Positions 38,197 through 47,761 are shown, numbered from the stretch's first letter. The stretch is 64,000 nt of DNA from Thiomicrorhabdus sp. ZW0627 (GCF_029767005.1 NZ_JARUQR010000001.1:491028-555027); one strand, 5' to 3'. Numbers and translations: made by a program. Notes: generated by a model from the sequence alone, not told the origin.

Positions 38197-39292
38197 TTAA
38201 ACACCAGACTTTAAGCTGGCAATGATAAATTGGTCCAAATCGCCGTCCAATACCGCCGTGGTATTTCCTGTTTCGACACCGGTACGCAAATCCTTGATGC
38301 GCCCGGAATCCAACACGTAAGAACGAATCTGACTTCCCCAGCCAATATCCGACTTGGAATCTTCCAAAGCCTGTTTCTCAGCATTACGGCTCATCATTTC
38401 CAACTCATAAAGTTTGGCCCTCAGCTGCTTCATCGCTTCAGCCTTGTTCTGATGCTGAGAACGTCCGTTCTGACACTGGGTCACAGTATTGGTCGGTAAG
38501 TGTGTAATACGTACCGCCGATTCGGTTCGGTTAACGTGCTGACCACCTGCCCCACTGGCTCGGTAAACGTCGATACGCAAATCGGCCGGGTTAATGTCGA
38601 TTTCAAAACTGTCGTCGATTTCAGGCGAAATAAACACCGACGAAAACGAAGTATGGCGACGGTTACCCGAATCGAACGGCGACTTACGAACCAGACGATG
38701 TACACCGGTCTCGGTTCTCAGCCACCCAAAAGCATACTCGCCCTGAACATGGATCGTCGCCCCTTTGATACCGGCCACTTCACCTGCGGTCACTTCCAGC
38801 AATTCCGCCTTGAATCCGTGACTTTCCGCCCAACGCAAATACATTCTCAACAGCATGTTCGCCCAATCTTGCGCCTCAGTACCACCGGAACCGGCTTGAA
38901 TCTCGACGTAACAGTTATTGGCATCCAATTCACCCGAGAACATACGCTGGAATTCAAGCTTCTCCAACTTTTCTCCCAAGTCGTCCAATTCCGCTACGAC
39001 TTCGGAAACCATCTCTTCATCCGACTCCATCTCAGCCAGTTCCAGCAATTCCTTACAGGATTCCAGACCGCTTTCCAATTCATCAATGGTCGCGACAACA
39101 TTCTCTAGCAGGGACTTCTCTTTCCCTAATGCCTGGGCCTCTTCAGGCCTATTCCAAACATCGGGATCTTCAAGTTCCCGTAAAACCTCATCTAATCGTT
39201 CAGATTTGGTTTCGTAGTCAAAGATACCCCCTAAGCGATTCCGTTCTCGCTTGATAGTCGTCCATTCGGCTATAAACTGGGTTTAATTCCAT
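38197..39292 (-). CDS. prfB: Peptide chain release factor 2 with programmed +1 frameshift
   Basis: Two frames joined: ATG at 39290-39292, 24 codons to CTT, then UGA (39218-39220) read through by a +1 shift to GAC, giving about 364 residues (E. coli 365). The frame then runs from GAC TAC GAA to the stop. [13 protein letters not shown] is the catalytic GGQ motif. The tripeptide SPF ([12 protein letters not shown]) recognises UGA and UAA. The long second-frame ORF starting at 39078 would miss the N-terminal domain, so the joined gene is the real one. Releases completed polypeptides. Confidence 0.96.
39217..39232 (-). promoter_or_regulatory. prfB programmed frameshift site
   Basis: An SD-like AGGGGG (39227-39232) precedes TAT CTT TGA C, the standard RF2 recoding site. 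Low RF2 lets the ribosome slip at CTT. Confidence 0.95.
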
Positions 39293-39543
39293 CTCTTTGA
39301 GACCTTTCTCATACGGTTAAAAATAAACGGGAATGATAGCAGAAATGAAAGTATTTTGCTTGTGCTTATACACTGCTGAAAGCGCTTTTTTATTAAAGAA
39401 AACACATTGATAGCCGCTAACAAGTTAATAATAAAACGCAACATTCGCAAAATGCAAAAACTGTACTTGCAAAACAGGAAGCGTAAAATAACAGATAGAC
39501 CCATGAAGTACATGGAAAAATGACCGGAAAGAGGTAAACCCTA

Positions 39544-40266
39544 ATGGCAATCCAAACACTCAATAGCGGACCGCTCTCAGCGTATCAAAAACTTGTCAAC
39601 CAAGACATGGAACAAGCTGACAAATCTAATCAAGGCAAACGCACCCTCGGACAGCCCGACCTGCCAGAACAGGCTTCAGAAAAGGCATCTCAAGCCCATC
39701 AATCACAAATGAGTGCGCGTCTGGAGCGTCAGGCAAGCTTGGTTCAGCATCTGTTTGGCACACCGGAAAAAGCAACCGAAAACAGCATGAAAATCACCTT
39801 TCAAGAGGTGATTGATAAATTGAACGAAATTCTGTCTGCAGGCTTGGGACAAACCGAAGACGCCCCTGCACCAATCAGTGAAGAGGCTTTGCAGGCGCAA
39901 GGCGGTATGGAGTATTGGTCTCCGGAAAACACCGCAAAACGTATTGTCGACGGCAGCACCGCCTTTTTAGCCGGATTCCAGGCAGCTCACCCTGAACTGG
40001 AAGGTGAGGAACTGATCAATCGTTTTCTTGACGTAATAGGCGGAGGAATCAGCCAAGGATTCGATCAAGCCAAAGGAATTCTAGGAGACATGAAAGTTTT
40101 GGAAGGCGAGGTAGAAAGCAACATCGATCTGACCTACAAAGCGGTTCAGGATGGGTTAACAGCTTTCAAAAACCAATACCTAGGTATTTCTGAAGAGGAA
40201 AGTGAGTCGACAGAAACGGAAGCATCCGAAACACAGGAAGAAGACGCCCAACAAGCTGGCAGCTAA
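39544..40266 (+). CDS. DUF5610-containing protein
   Basis: 240 residues, mostly hydrophilic, Gln- and Glu-rich at both ends. The central YWSPENTAKRIVDGSTAFLAG segment near 125-145 fits the DUF5610 family (unknown function). The GGISQGFDQAKGILG stretch and following DLTYKAVQDGLTAF look helical. No signal peptide or membrane helix is visible; the last 24 residues are highly acidic. It ends in a strong bidirectional terminator shared with the response regulator gene. Confidence 0.72.
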   Translation: MAIQTLNSGPLSAYQKLVNQDMEQADKSNQGKRTLGQPDLPEQASEKASQAHQSQMSARLERQASLVQHLFGTPEKATENSMKITFQEVIDKLNEILSAGLGQTEDAPAPISEEALQAQGGMEYWSPENTAKRIVDGSTAFLAGFQAAHPELEGEELINRFLDVIGGGISQGFDQAKGILGDMKVLEGEVESNIDLTYKAVQDGLTAFKNQYLGISEEESESTETEASETQEEDAQQAGS

Positions 40267-40292
40267 ACACTCCTTAACTTCCCGACTTTGTC

Positions 40293-40329
40293 GTATAAAA
40301 AAAGGAGCCGATGGCTCCTTTTTTTATAC
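40293..40329. terminator. Bidirectional terminator between DUF5610 gene and response regulator
   Basis: GTATAAAAAAAGGAGCC GAT GGCTCCTTTTTTTATAC is a perfect 17-bp inverted repeat with A and T runs, serving both convergent genes. Confidence 0.92.
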
Positions 40330-40347
40330 CGACTGAATAAAGTTATC

Positions 40348-41001
40348 TTATTCAATCTCTTCAAGGCGAACCTTGGTCAATCCCGATTCATTGGCGTAAT
40401 TCGTGATTTCAGCCGTAGACGTCACACCCATCTTAGTCATCAAGTTCTCACGGTGTTTTGACACCGTACGGTCACTGATATCCAACATCTCTGCGATTTC
40501 TTTCGTTTTGTAACCTTCGGCAACCAACTTAACGACTTGCTTTTCACGAACAGACAGCTTTTTACCAATACCCACTTCTTCCATCTCAGCATCTAAAATC
40601 GGCTGAATCTCAGAATGAATAAACGTTTCACCGTCAACAACCTTACGAACACCCGCAATCAGTTCCTTCTGAGAGACAGATTTCATAGCAATACCATTTA
40701 CACCTAAATCTAGCACTTCCGTCCAAACACTCGGTGTTTCAGCTGCCGTCAAAACGATGATTTTAGTATCTGCATAACGTTTCTGGATATGAGATATCGC
40801 ATTCAAACCACTTAATTTAGGCATAGACAAATCAAGCAACACGACCATCGGTGACTTAGCTCGGACCAACTCCAGACACTCTAGACCGTCTTCTGCTTCT
40901 CCCACTACAGAGAAGTCCTCTTCAGATTGAAGAATCGATTTAAACCCGGCTCTAACCAAGCTGTGGTCTTCTGCTAATAAAATCGTAATTTTTTTTGTCA
41001 T
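40348..41001 (-). CDS. NarL/LuxR-type response regulator
   Basis: About 217 residues from the ATG at 41001 (MTKKITILLAEDHS); the longer frame overlaps the kinase gene. REC domain with the phospho-acceptor in VVLLDLSMPK (about residue 54) and a LuxR helix-turn-helix at the C-terminus (KLSVREKQVVKLVAEGYKTKEIAEML). The closest scheme is GacA/UvrY. It lies 58 bases after the hybrid kinase gene, its probable partner. Confidence 0.92.
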   Translation of the reverse strand: MTKKITILLAEDHSLVRAGFKSILQSEEDFSVVGEAEDGLECLELVRAKSPMVVLLDLSMPKLSGLNAISHIQKRYADTKIIVLTAAETPSVWTEVLDLGVNGIAMKSVSQKELIAGVRKVVDGETFIHSEIQPILDAEMEEVGIGKKLSVREKQVVKLVAEGYKTKEIAEMLDISDRTVSKHRENLMTKMGVTSTAEITNYANESGLTKVRLEEIE

Positions 41002-41059
41002 GGAATTTTCAACCTCTTGTAAATAGGGCCTCTTCCTGGTGCCCCATCCCAAATCAACA

Positions 41060-43162
41060 TTACTGGTCAGTATTATGTCTAAATACCGCGGAATTCTCAA
41101 GGTATTTCAAAGCTTTTTCAAGATCTTTAATGTTCAATTCTATCATTCTTTGGCGTTCCGCATCGCTTATTTCCTCTTGAACCAGTCTCTCAATGTCTTT
41201 CAACATGTCAACACAATTAAACAATTGAAATACCATGCAATTACCTTTCATGTAGTGCGCCAAGCCTTTAACTTCCTGCCACTGAGCCTGTTCAACGATC
41301 TCATGCAGTCTCTCCAGGTTCTCACTAAACTCTTCAGCAAAACGCCCCAAAAGATGGTAAAAATTTTCTGGAATATTGGAAACATCCTCCAAATACTCAA
41401 CCGCTTCCGAAGACACCCCTTCACTTGATTCCTCAGACACTTCTTTCGTTTCAGGCTCACTCAAAGACTGTGGTTCTACATCGGATGGTTTATTAATCAC
41501 TTCACTCTGATCTGGATACTCTTCACTTCCCCAAACTTTCGAAAGTAACTTGACCACCTGCGACTTTCCAATTGGTTTCACCAGCCACTTCTCAAAACCA
41601 AGCGTGTCAAGTGAGTGCCCCTCGGGAATTAACTCTTCTCCCCCTCCTGCCGTAACAGCAAAGACCGCTTTAAGATGACTCGCCCCTCCGGCCGATCTCA
41701 TCGCCTGAATTTTTTCCATCACCTGAAAACCATCCATGATCGGCATTTGTATATCCATGAAAACGAAATCAAAATCATCCTTTTGGAAAAGTTCCCAAGC
41801 TTCAAATCCATCTTTGGCTTCGACGACGGTGCAATCCAGCTCTTTTAAATATCCGCTCAACACCATTCTATTGATTTTAGAGTCGTCTACAACGAGTACT
41901 TTATAACCTCGGCTTTGAAGAAGTTCGACCTGCTGAACTCCCTCGACAACAGGTACTCCATCCTCCTCAACAGTTTCAAACCTTTCCTCAATATCAGCTT
42001 CCGTGTCTGCTTCTGCGACCGGCAACGTCAAACTAAAATTGAACGTCGTTCCAACGCCAACGGTGGAAGTGACCGAAATTTCTCCGCCCATCAAGTCGAT
42101 CAGCTGCTTAACGACGGAAAGCCCCAAACCGGATCCTAATGTTCTCGTCGCCCCTTCTGTTTTGAACTGAACAAAAGGATCGAAAATATGTTGTAATTTT
42201 TCTTCCGCAATCCCTTCGCCTGAATCCATAACCATAAATGAGAATTGGTCGTCCGACTCCTGACGCACCTCAACGGAAACTCCACCTAACTTAGTAAACT
42301 TGATCGCATTAACAATCAAATTAATTAAAATCTGTGACAGGCGGATACTATCGCCATAAACCCAATCGCTCTTACCAAGATAAACCAAAGAGACAAAAAC
42401 CCCTTTGTCGGCGGCGATCGATTTGGTGAGCTGCTTGACGTAATCAAAAGATTGCTTGAGAGAGAATCGTCTAGGGTGAAGGCTGATTGCGTCATACTCT
42501 GTCTGCGAATAGGTCAGGATATCATTCACCAGGAACATCATCTGTTCAGAGGTCAAATTAATGATTCGCAACCTCTCGACCAGATATTCGTCATTCGCAT
42601 AATACTTCTTGAGATGGGTCACCATACTGTTTATCCCCAGCAAGGGTGATCGCAATTCATGACTCAGCAAGGCCAAGAATCGTGACTGTTTGGAATATGA
42701 TTCCTGAATAAGTCGATTCTGCTCTTCCAGCATGGCTTGCCGTTCATAAACCTGGGTTAAAGACATTCGACCCTGAGCATCAACAATGTCCTTTTCCAGT
42801 AAGACCATCTCGGTCACATCGATACACTCCGCAAACACAGTGCGGTGTCCTTCACGCTCATGCACATGCAAACGGTGCTGATAGGACGCTTTACCGTTTC
42901 GGGTTTCGAAACTACACACAAAACGTAAATCCGCTTCCGGATTGTTCAAAATCTCTTGAATTTTCAATACCAATAGCGACGAGTCATAAGATCCGCTTAA
43001 GTCTTCCAGCTTCTCGACCGGGTGATCAAACAAACGTTGAAGAGCTTCGGAGCACTTTATCCGATAATCGGAATCCTCTCCCTCATAACTCCACCAGAGG
43101 AACTCATCCAACATCCAATGACTAATAGACTGATTATCAATACTCATAGAGTCAACTATCAT
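41060..43162 (-). CDS. Cytosolic hybrid histidine kinase with REC and HPt domains
   Basis: 700 residues, no membrane helix. N-terminal PAS-like region (about 15-120), a short coiled coil, HisKA with phospho-His in LLSHELRSPL (about 168), HATPase (NLIVNAIKFTK; DSGEGIAEEK; GSGLGLSVVKQ), a REC domain (VDDSKINRMVL with phospho-Asp in FVFMDIQMP) and a C-terminal HPt with His in AHYMKGN. This is the BarA-type order without the transmembrane sensor. Signals would pass His-Asp-His to the REC-LuxR protein downstream. Start could be the ATG at 43162 or one five codons later; SD spacing is poor for both. Confidence 0.92.
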   Translation of the reverse strand: MIVDSMSIDNQSISHWMLDEFLWWSYEGEDSDYRIKCSEALQRLFDHPVEKLEDLSGSYDSSLLVLKIQEILNNPEADLRFVCSFETRNGKASYQHRLHVHEREGHRTVFAECIDVTEMVLLEKDIVDAQGRMSLTQVYERQAMLEEQNRLIQESYSKQSRFLALLSHELRSPLLGINSMVTHLKKYYANDEYLVERLRIINLTSEQMMFLVNDILTYSQTEYDAISLHPRRFSLKQSFDYVKQLTKSIAADKGVFVSLVYLGKSDWVYGDSIRLSQILINLIVNAIKFTKLGGVSVEVRQESDDQFSFMVMDSGEGIAEEKLQHIFDPFVQFKTEGATRTLGSGLGLSVVKQLIDLMGGEISVTSTVGVGTTFNFSLTLPVAEADTEADIEERFETVEEDGVPVVEGVQQVELLQSRGYKVLVVDDSKINRMVLSGYLKELDCTVVEAKDGFEAWELFQKDDFDFVFMDIQMPIMDGFQVMEKIQAMRSAGGASHLKAVFAVTAGGGEELIPEGHSLDTLGFEKWLVKPIGKSQVVKLLSKVWGSEEYPDQSEVINKPSDVEPQSLSEPETKEVSEESSEGVSSEAVEYLEDVSNIPENFYHLLGRFAEEFSENLERLHEIVEQAQWQEVKGLAHYMKGNCMVFQLFNCVDMLKDIERLVQEEISDAERQRMIELNIKDLEKALKYLENSAVFRHNTDQ

Positions 43163-43406
43163 CCTGCCCGTTTACGCATATAAGGGTAAAAGCGTGTAAT
43201 TTCTTTGCAACTAAGCGTACTTATTTACGACCTTAGTGAGAACACATATTACCCTAAAAGCCCATATTGTTTAGCGATAAGTTTTCATGATTAAGCTGTC
43301 AAACCAATCCAAAAATCGACTAAAATATTCAGATTCAATCTTTTATTAGCCAGATTTAAAGCAGTCACCTGTTATTTAAATTTAAACCTACAGCAAAATC
43401 GAAAAC

Positions 43407-44798
43407 ATGTCAGACAAGCAATATAGAATCGAAAAAGACAGCATGGGAACTCTTAACGTTCCTCAAGATGCTCTTTACGGCGCTCAAACACAAAGAGCAA
43501 TCAACAACTTTCCGATTAGCGGCACTCCAATGCCTGCAAACTTCATCAAAGCACTCTGCTATGTGAAATTTGCCTGTTCCGACAGCAACCACGAACTCGG
43601 CTTGCTCAGCGAGGAAAAAGCGCACGCCATTCAGACCGCCGCCGATAGTATCATCAAAGGCCAGTATCTTGAACATTTCCCGATTGATGTATTCCAGACC
43701 GGATCCGGGACCAGTACTAACATGAATGCCAACGAAGTCATTGCCCAACTGGCGAAAAACCTTACCGGCATCGAAGTACATCCTAATGATGACGTCAATA
43801 TGAGTCAGAGCTCAAACGACGTAATCCCAACTACGATTCATGTTGCTGCGGCTATCGCAATTGAAGAACAGTTATTGCCAGCGTTAAATCACCTAGCACA
43901 AACCATCGAAGACAAAGAAAAGGCGTTGGCCGATGTCGTCAAAACCGGACGCACACATCTTATGGATGCGACCCCGGTCAAAATGAGTCAGGAACTTTCC
44001 GGTTGGAGAGCTCAGATTACAGACAACATCGCTCGCCTTAAAGACACCCAAAAACGTCTGCACAAAATTCCTCAAGGCGGAACCGCCGTCGGAACAGGAA
44101 TCAATGCCGATCAGGAATTCGGACGTTTGGTTGCTGCAAACCTATCAACTATCACCGCGGTTCCATTCGAACAGATGGACAACCTATATGTTGGTTTAAG
44201 CAGTCAAGACACGGCTGTCGAGCTAAGTGGTCAGCTCAATGTTTTGGCGACCAGTCTAATGAAGATCGCCAACGATTTAAGATGGATGAACTCCGGCCCG
44301 CTAGCCGGCTTAGGCGAAATACAGCTGCCAGCCTTGCAGCCAGGAAGCTCCATCATGCCTGGCAAGGTTAATCCGGTCATTCCGGAGGCAGTTTGCATGG
44401 TCGCCGCACAGATCATGGGGAATCACACCGCCATCACCATCGGGGGGCAATCGGGCAACTTCCAATTAAACGTTGCCTTACCGATGATTGCATTCAACCT
44501 ATTGCAAAGTATTGATATCGCCTCTAATGCCTCCACCCAACTGGCCGACATGGCAATCAAAGGTTTTGTCGTTAATACTGACCACCTTAAAAAAGCCTTG
44601 GATATCAATCCTATCCTGGTTACCGCACTCAATACGGTAGTAGGATACGAAAAAGGTGCCGCCATCGCTAAAGAGGCATACAAAAGTGGTCGCCCGGTTT
44701 TGGAAGTGGCGCTAGAAATGACCGATTTAGACGAGGCCACTTTAAAACAGTACTTAAATCCTGTACTGTTAACCCAAGGTGGAAACCCAAGCATTTAA
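43407..44798 (+). CDS. fumC: Fumarate hydratase class II
   Basis: 463 residues. Reversible hydration of fumarate to malate without an iron-sulfur cluster. GSGTSTNMNANEVIA and the signature GSSIMPGKVNP near 313-323 are intact; GRTHLMDATPV holds the catalytic His. Followed by thioredoxin 29 bases downstream. Confidence 0.97.
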   Translation: MSDKQYRIEKDSMGTLNVPQDALYGAQTQRAINNFPISGTPMPANFIKALCYVKFACSDSNHELGLLSEEKAHAIQTAADSIIKGQYLEHFPIDVFQTGSGTSTNMNANEVIAQLAKNLTGIEVHPNDDVNMSQSSNDVIPTTIHVAAAIAIEEQLLPALNHLAQTIEDKEKALADVVKTGRTHLMDATPVKMSQELSGWRAQITDNIARLKDTQKRLHKIPQGGTAVGTGINADQEFGRLVAANLSTITAVPFEQMDNLYVGLSSQDTAVELSGQLNVLATSLMKIANDLRWMNSGPLAGLGEIQLPALQPGSSIMPGKVNPVIPEAVCMVAAQIMGNHTAITIGGQSGNFQLNVALPMIAFNLLQSIDIASNASTQLADMAIKGFVVNTDHLKKALDINPILVTALNTVVGYEKGAAIAKEAYKSGRPVLEVALEMTDLDEATLKQYLNPVLLTQGGNPSI

Positions 44799-44827
44799 AT
44801 AAACATCAAAACCCAAAGGAGCCCAAC

Positions 44828-45202
44828 ATGGCTGTAGTCAACCTAACCACGGCGGAATTCGAAGAAACGATCAACAATAACGAAATTGTCATTTTCGATT
44901 TCTGGGCTGAGTGGTGCGGTCCTTGTAAACAGTTCGGACCGATTTTTGAAGAAATCTCCGAAAAGCATCCGGAAATTGTATTCGCCAAGGTGAACGTTGA
45001 AGAAGAGCAGGAATTGGCTGGCATGTTCCAGGTTCGCTCAATTCCGACACTGGTTTTCATGCGTGAAAAAATCGTCGTTTTCTCAAACCCGGGTGCTATT
45101 CCGGGCAGCGCTTTGGAAGAAGGCATCCAACAGTTATTAGATTTGGACATGGAGCAGGTTCACAAAGACCTGGCTGAAGCCCAACAGCAACAGCAGCAAT
45201 AA
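44828..45202 (+). CDS. Thioredoxin-family protein
   Basis: 124 residues. FWAEWCGPCKQF carries the WCGPC active site near 29-33, and SIPTLVFMREK contains the cis-Pro. The protein has an extra C-terminal helix and ends in six glutamines (codons CAA/CAG), unlike standard thioredoxin 1. Cytosolic disulfide reductase probable. AAGGAG lies before the ATG. Confidence 0.92.
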   Translation: MAVVNLTTAEFEETINNNEIVIFDFWAEWCGPCKQFGPIFEEISEKHPEIVFAKVNVEEEQELAGMFQVRSIPTLVFMREKIVVFSNPGAIPGSALEEGIQQLLDLDMEQVHKDLAEAQQQQQQ

Positions 45203-45230
45203 CTGGCAAATCCAATTCCCAACAGGCCTG

Positions 45231-45260
45231 CTCATACAAATGAACAGGCCTCTCCCCCTC
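45231..45260. terminator. Inverted CAGGCCTG/CAGGCCTC pair between trx and CBS genes
   Basis: GGCCTG (45235-45240) pairs with CAGGCC (45245-45250), with CAT/ATG inside. It lies in the 70-base gap between two convergent genes. One arm has the exact octamer at 45233-45240, the other differs in its last base. Confidence 0.65.
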
Positions 45261-45272
45261 ACTATCTAAACG

Positions 45273-45905
45273 CTATACGTAGAGTCCTACTGGAGGACGT
45301 TGCGACAGATGCTTGACTAAATCCGTCAAGGTCACAATCCCAATCAAATGCTCTTGCTGATCCATTACCGGCAAAGCACCAATTCGATACTGCGTCAGCG
45401 CCAATGCGATCTCTCGTATTTCCGTTTCCGGCCTGGTCGTAATCACCTGAGGGTTCATAATCCGCCCGACCACATCCCCCCGCGCCTCTTCAATATTGCC
45501 GTTTTCATCCAAAATAATTCGCTGCAAAACATCCGATTTAGAACAGATTCCGGCTAACTGCTCATTAAAAATGACCGGTAGGTGATGTATTTCCCGCTCC
45601 ACCATCAAATTCCAAGCATCTTCTATCAGTGCCTCACTATCGATCGTCACGACCGGACTGGACATAAGCTCGGACACTTTTACACTTCGGCGCCTGTCGC
45701 CTCCAGACTTCTGAACATTCTGATATTTTTTCAACGCCTCATTTTTCTGAAAATAAGGGTTAGAGTGATCGGGCTCCAAACTCATGTCGTCCAATCCGGC
45801 TTTTTTCGCCTGAGTGACACGCATAGACGGATCTACCTTCAAAACCGGCAAATTATGGGCAGCGCCAATAAAACTTTGACCTTCCGGACTGTAAACTACA
45901 AACAT
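45273..45905 (-). CDS. Tandem CBS-domain protein
   Basis: 210 residues. An N-terminal extension of about 75 residues of no recognised fold, then two CBS domains (VSELMSSPVVTIDSEALIEDAWN and VVGRIMNPQVITTRPETEIREIA). CBS pairs bind adenine nucleotides and control partner proteins. Stand-alone versions often regulate transporters or enzymes, but no partner is visible here. Confidence 0.88.
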   Translation of the reverse strand: MFVVYSPEGQSFIGAAHNLPVLKVDPSMRVTQAKKAGLDDMSLEPDHSNPYFQKNEALKKYQNVQKSGGDRRRSVKVSELMSSPVVTIDSEALIEDAWNLMVEREIHHLPVIFNEQLAGICSKSDVLQRIILDENGNIEEARGDVVGRIMNPQVITTRPETEIREIALALTQYRIGALPVMDQQEHLIGIVTLTDLVKHLSQRPPVGLYV

Positions 45906-46098
45906 CTCCTAACCCCCATTACAGAGTCCTGATTCTTTAGTTATCGGCATAAATAAAAAAGCATTAGGATTCAAGTAAGCATTTATACCCCATTCGATCG
46001 CAAAACAGAAATATAATGTTTTTTTACCGGACACGCCTGACCTCATGGATCACGTTGAGAATGCACTTCGTTTTGTAGCATATACCCTACAAATCTAC

Positions 46099-46104
46099 TA
46101 TACT
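46099..46104 (+). promoter_or_regulatory. Candidate -10 for the peroxiredoxin gene
   Basis: TATACT, 5 of 6 to consensus, about 50 bases before the ATG. No convincing -35 at usual spacing, so an activator could be needed. No clear OxyR site is visible. Confidence 0.35.
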
Positions 46105-46154
46105 ATTCCGGTATTTAATTTGATCATTTAATTTACTTAGAGAAAGGATTTAAC

Positions 46155-46757
46155 ATGTCAGTACTTGTCACTAAACAAGCACCAGATTTCACAGCTGCAG
46201 CAGTACTTGCAGACGGTTCAATCGTTGATGACTTCAACCTGAAAAGCCACATCGACGGTAAATACGCGGTCGTCTTCTTTTACCCACTAGACTTCACTTT
46301 CGTATGCCCATCTGAAATCCTAGCTTTCGACCACCGCGTTGATAAATTCAAGGAACTTGGTACTGAAGTTATCGGTATCTCTGTAGATTCTCAGTTCACT
46401 CACAACGCATGGCGTAACACTCCGGTAAATCAAGGTGGTCTTGGTCCGGTTAAATTCCCATTGGTTGCTGACCTTGGCGGTTCAATCATGGAAGCTTACG
46501 GCATCGTTCACCCTGGTAACGTTGCACTACGCGGTGCGTTCCTTATCGATAAAGAAGGTGTTGTTCGCCACCAAGTCGTTAACGACCTACCACTTGGACG
46601 TAACGTTGATGAGATGGTTCGTATGGTTGAAGCTCTTCAATTCCACGAAGAAGTTGGTGAAGTTTGTCCTGCTGGCTGGAACAAAGGTGATGAAGGTATG
46701 AAAGACTCTCCAGAGGGTGTTGCTGAATACCTAGGCAAGCACGGTGACGAGCTATAA
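46155..46757 (+). CDS. Typical 2-Cys peroxiredoxin (AhpC/Prx1 type)
   Basis: 200 residues. FYPLDFTFVCPSEIL holds the peroxidatic Cys near 51 and GEVCPAGWNKG the resolving Cys near 171. Reduces hydrogen peroxide and organic peroxides. The gene uses preferred codons (GGT, CGT, CTT), more than its neighbours, as for abundant proteins. It is preceded by AGAAAGGA and followed by a strong terminator. Confidence 0.96.
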   Translation: MSVLVTKQAPDFTAAAVLADGSIVDDFNLKSHIDGKYAVVFFYPLDFTFVCPSEILAFDHRVDKFKELGTEVIGISVDSQFTHNAWRNTPVNQGGLGPVKFPLVADLGGSIMEAYGIVHPGNVALRGAFLIDKEGVVRHQVVNDLPLGRNVDEMVRMVEALQFHEEVGEVCPAGWNKGDEGMKDSPEGVAEYLGKHGDEL

Positions 46758-46833
46758 GCACCACCTCCAGCCATGAAAGGTGTTTATTTAGAAGCGTTCT
46801 AAGATTAGAATAGCACCATTCAATGGAACCCTG

Positions 46834-46863
46834 AAAAGGCTGTCAAATTGACAGCCTTTTTTT
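46834..46863 (+). terminator. Intrinsic terminator after peroxiredoxin
   Basis: AAAAGGCTGTCAA A TTGACAGCCTTTT, 13-bp stem, with a T-run up to 46863. The ispA SD (GGAG, 46866-46869) follows only three bases later. Confidence 0.92.
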
Positions 46864-46876
46864 ATGGAGCGGAGTT

Positions 46877-47761
46877 TTGCAAACACAACTGACTTTTTAC
46901 CAGCAACGCACTCAAACAAAACTGTCCGAACTGCTCTCAAAAGCAATGCTCGAACCAGCCATCCCGGACAAAATCAAACAAGCCATGCGTTACGCGACCT
47001 TAAACAATGGCAAGCGCCTGCGCCCCGCCTTGATTTATGCCGTTGGCCAAAGTCTTGACATCCCTCTTGAACAACTTGACAGTTCGGCCTGCGCCATTGA
47101 ACTCATTCACAGCTATTCCCTGGTTCACGACGACTTGCCGGCTATGGACGACGACGATTTGAGACGCGGCGTTCCCACCTGCCACATACAATTCGATGAA
47201 GCGACAGCCATTCTGGTCGGCGACGCCCAACAAACCTTGGCTTTCAAAGCGCTCAGCGATGACGCTCTAACTCAGCCAGAACATAAAGTGGAACTGATTC
47301 GTCTTCTGGCTGACGCCAGTGGCATCGCAGGCATGATTGGCGGACAGATGATCGATATCCAATCCGAAAACCTGGAACTCGACCTCGACAGCTTGAAAAC
47401 CATGCACCTCATGAAAACCGGCGCTTTGATTCGCACCTCCCTACTAATGGGGGCAGTTCAAAGCTCCCGCTACACAAACATAAAGCCTTCACTTGAGCAG
47501 CTCGGGGCCTGCATTGGTCTGGCTTTTCAAGTTCAAGACGACATTCTGGACATCGAAGGCGACACCCAGACCCTAGGCAAACCCCAAGGCAGCGATCAAG
47601 AGGCCAACAAATCCACCTACCCAAGACTGCTCGGTCTCGATAAATCCAAACAATACCGAGACCAACTGATTCAGCAAGCGCAGTCTCACCTGTCAGAAAG
47701 CGGAATCAAAAGCCTATTCTTAGAGAACCTTATCACCTACATCGCTCAACGCGACCATTAA
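46877..47761 (+). CDS. ispA: Farnesyl/geranylgeranyl diphosphate synthase (polyprenyl synthetase)
   Basis: 294 residues, cytosolic isoprenoid synthase. The first aspartate-rich motif is DDLPAMDDDDLRRG near 84-97 and the second is QVQDDILDIEGD near 222. Starts at a TTG with GGAG at 46866, 7 bases away; the SD abuts the upstream terminator. Likely makes farnesyl diphosphate for quinone and undecaprenyl lipids. No dxs or xseB nearby. Confidence 0.93.
   Translation: MQTQLTFYQQRTQTKLSELLSKAMLEPAIPDKIKQAMRYATLNNGKRLRPALIYAVGQSLDIPLEQLDSSACAIELIHSYSLVHDDLPAMDDDDLRRGVPTCHIQFDEATAILVGDAQQTLAFKALSDDALTQPEHKVELIRLLADASGIAGMIGGQMIDIQSENLELDLDSLKTMHLMKTGALIRTSLLMGAVQSSRYTNIKPSLEQLGACIGLAFQVQDDILDIEGDTQTLGKPQGSDQEANKSTYPRLLGLDKSKQYRDQLIQQAQSHLSESGIKSLFLENLITYIAQRDH

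Noticed and set aside
39283-39513. 76-residue hydrophobic minus-strand frame
   Set aside because: Overlaps the prfB start, has no SD or known similarity, and lies in an AT-rich gap.
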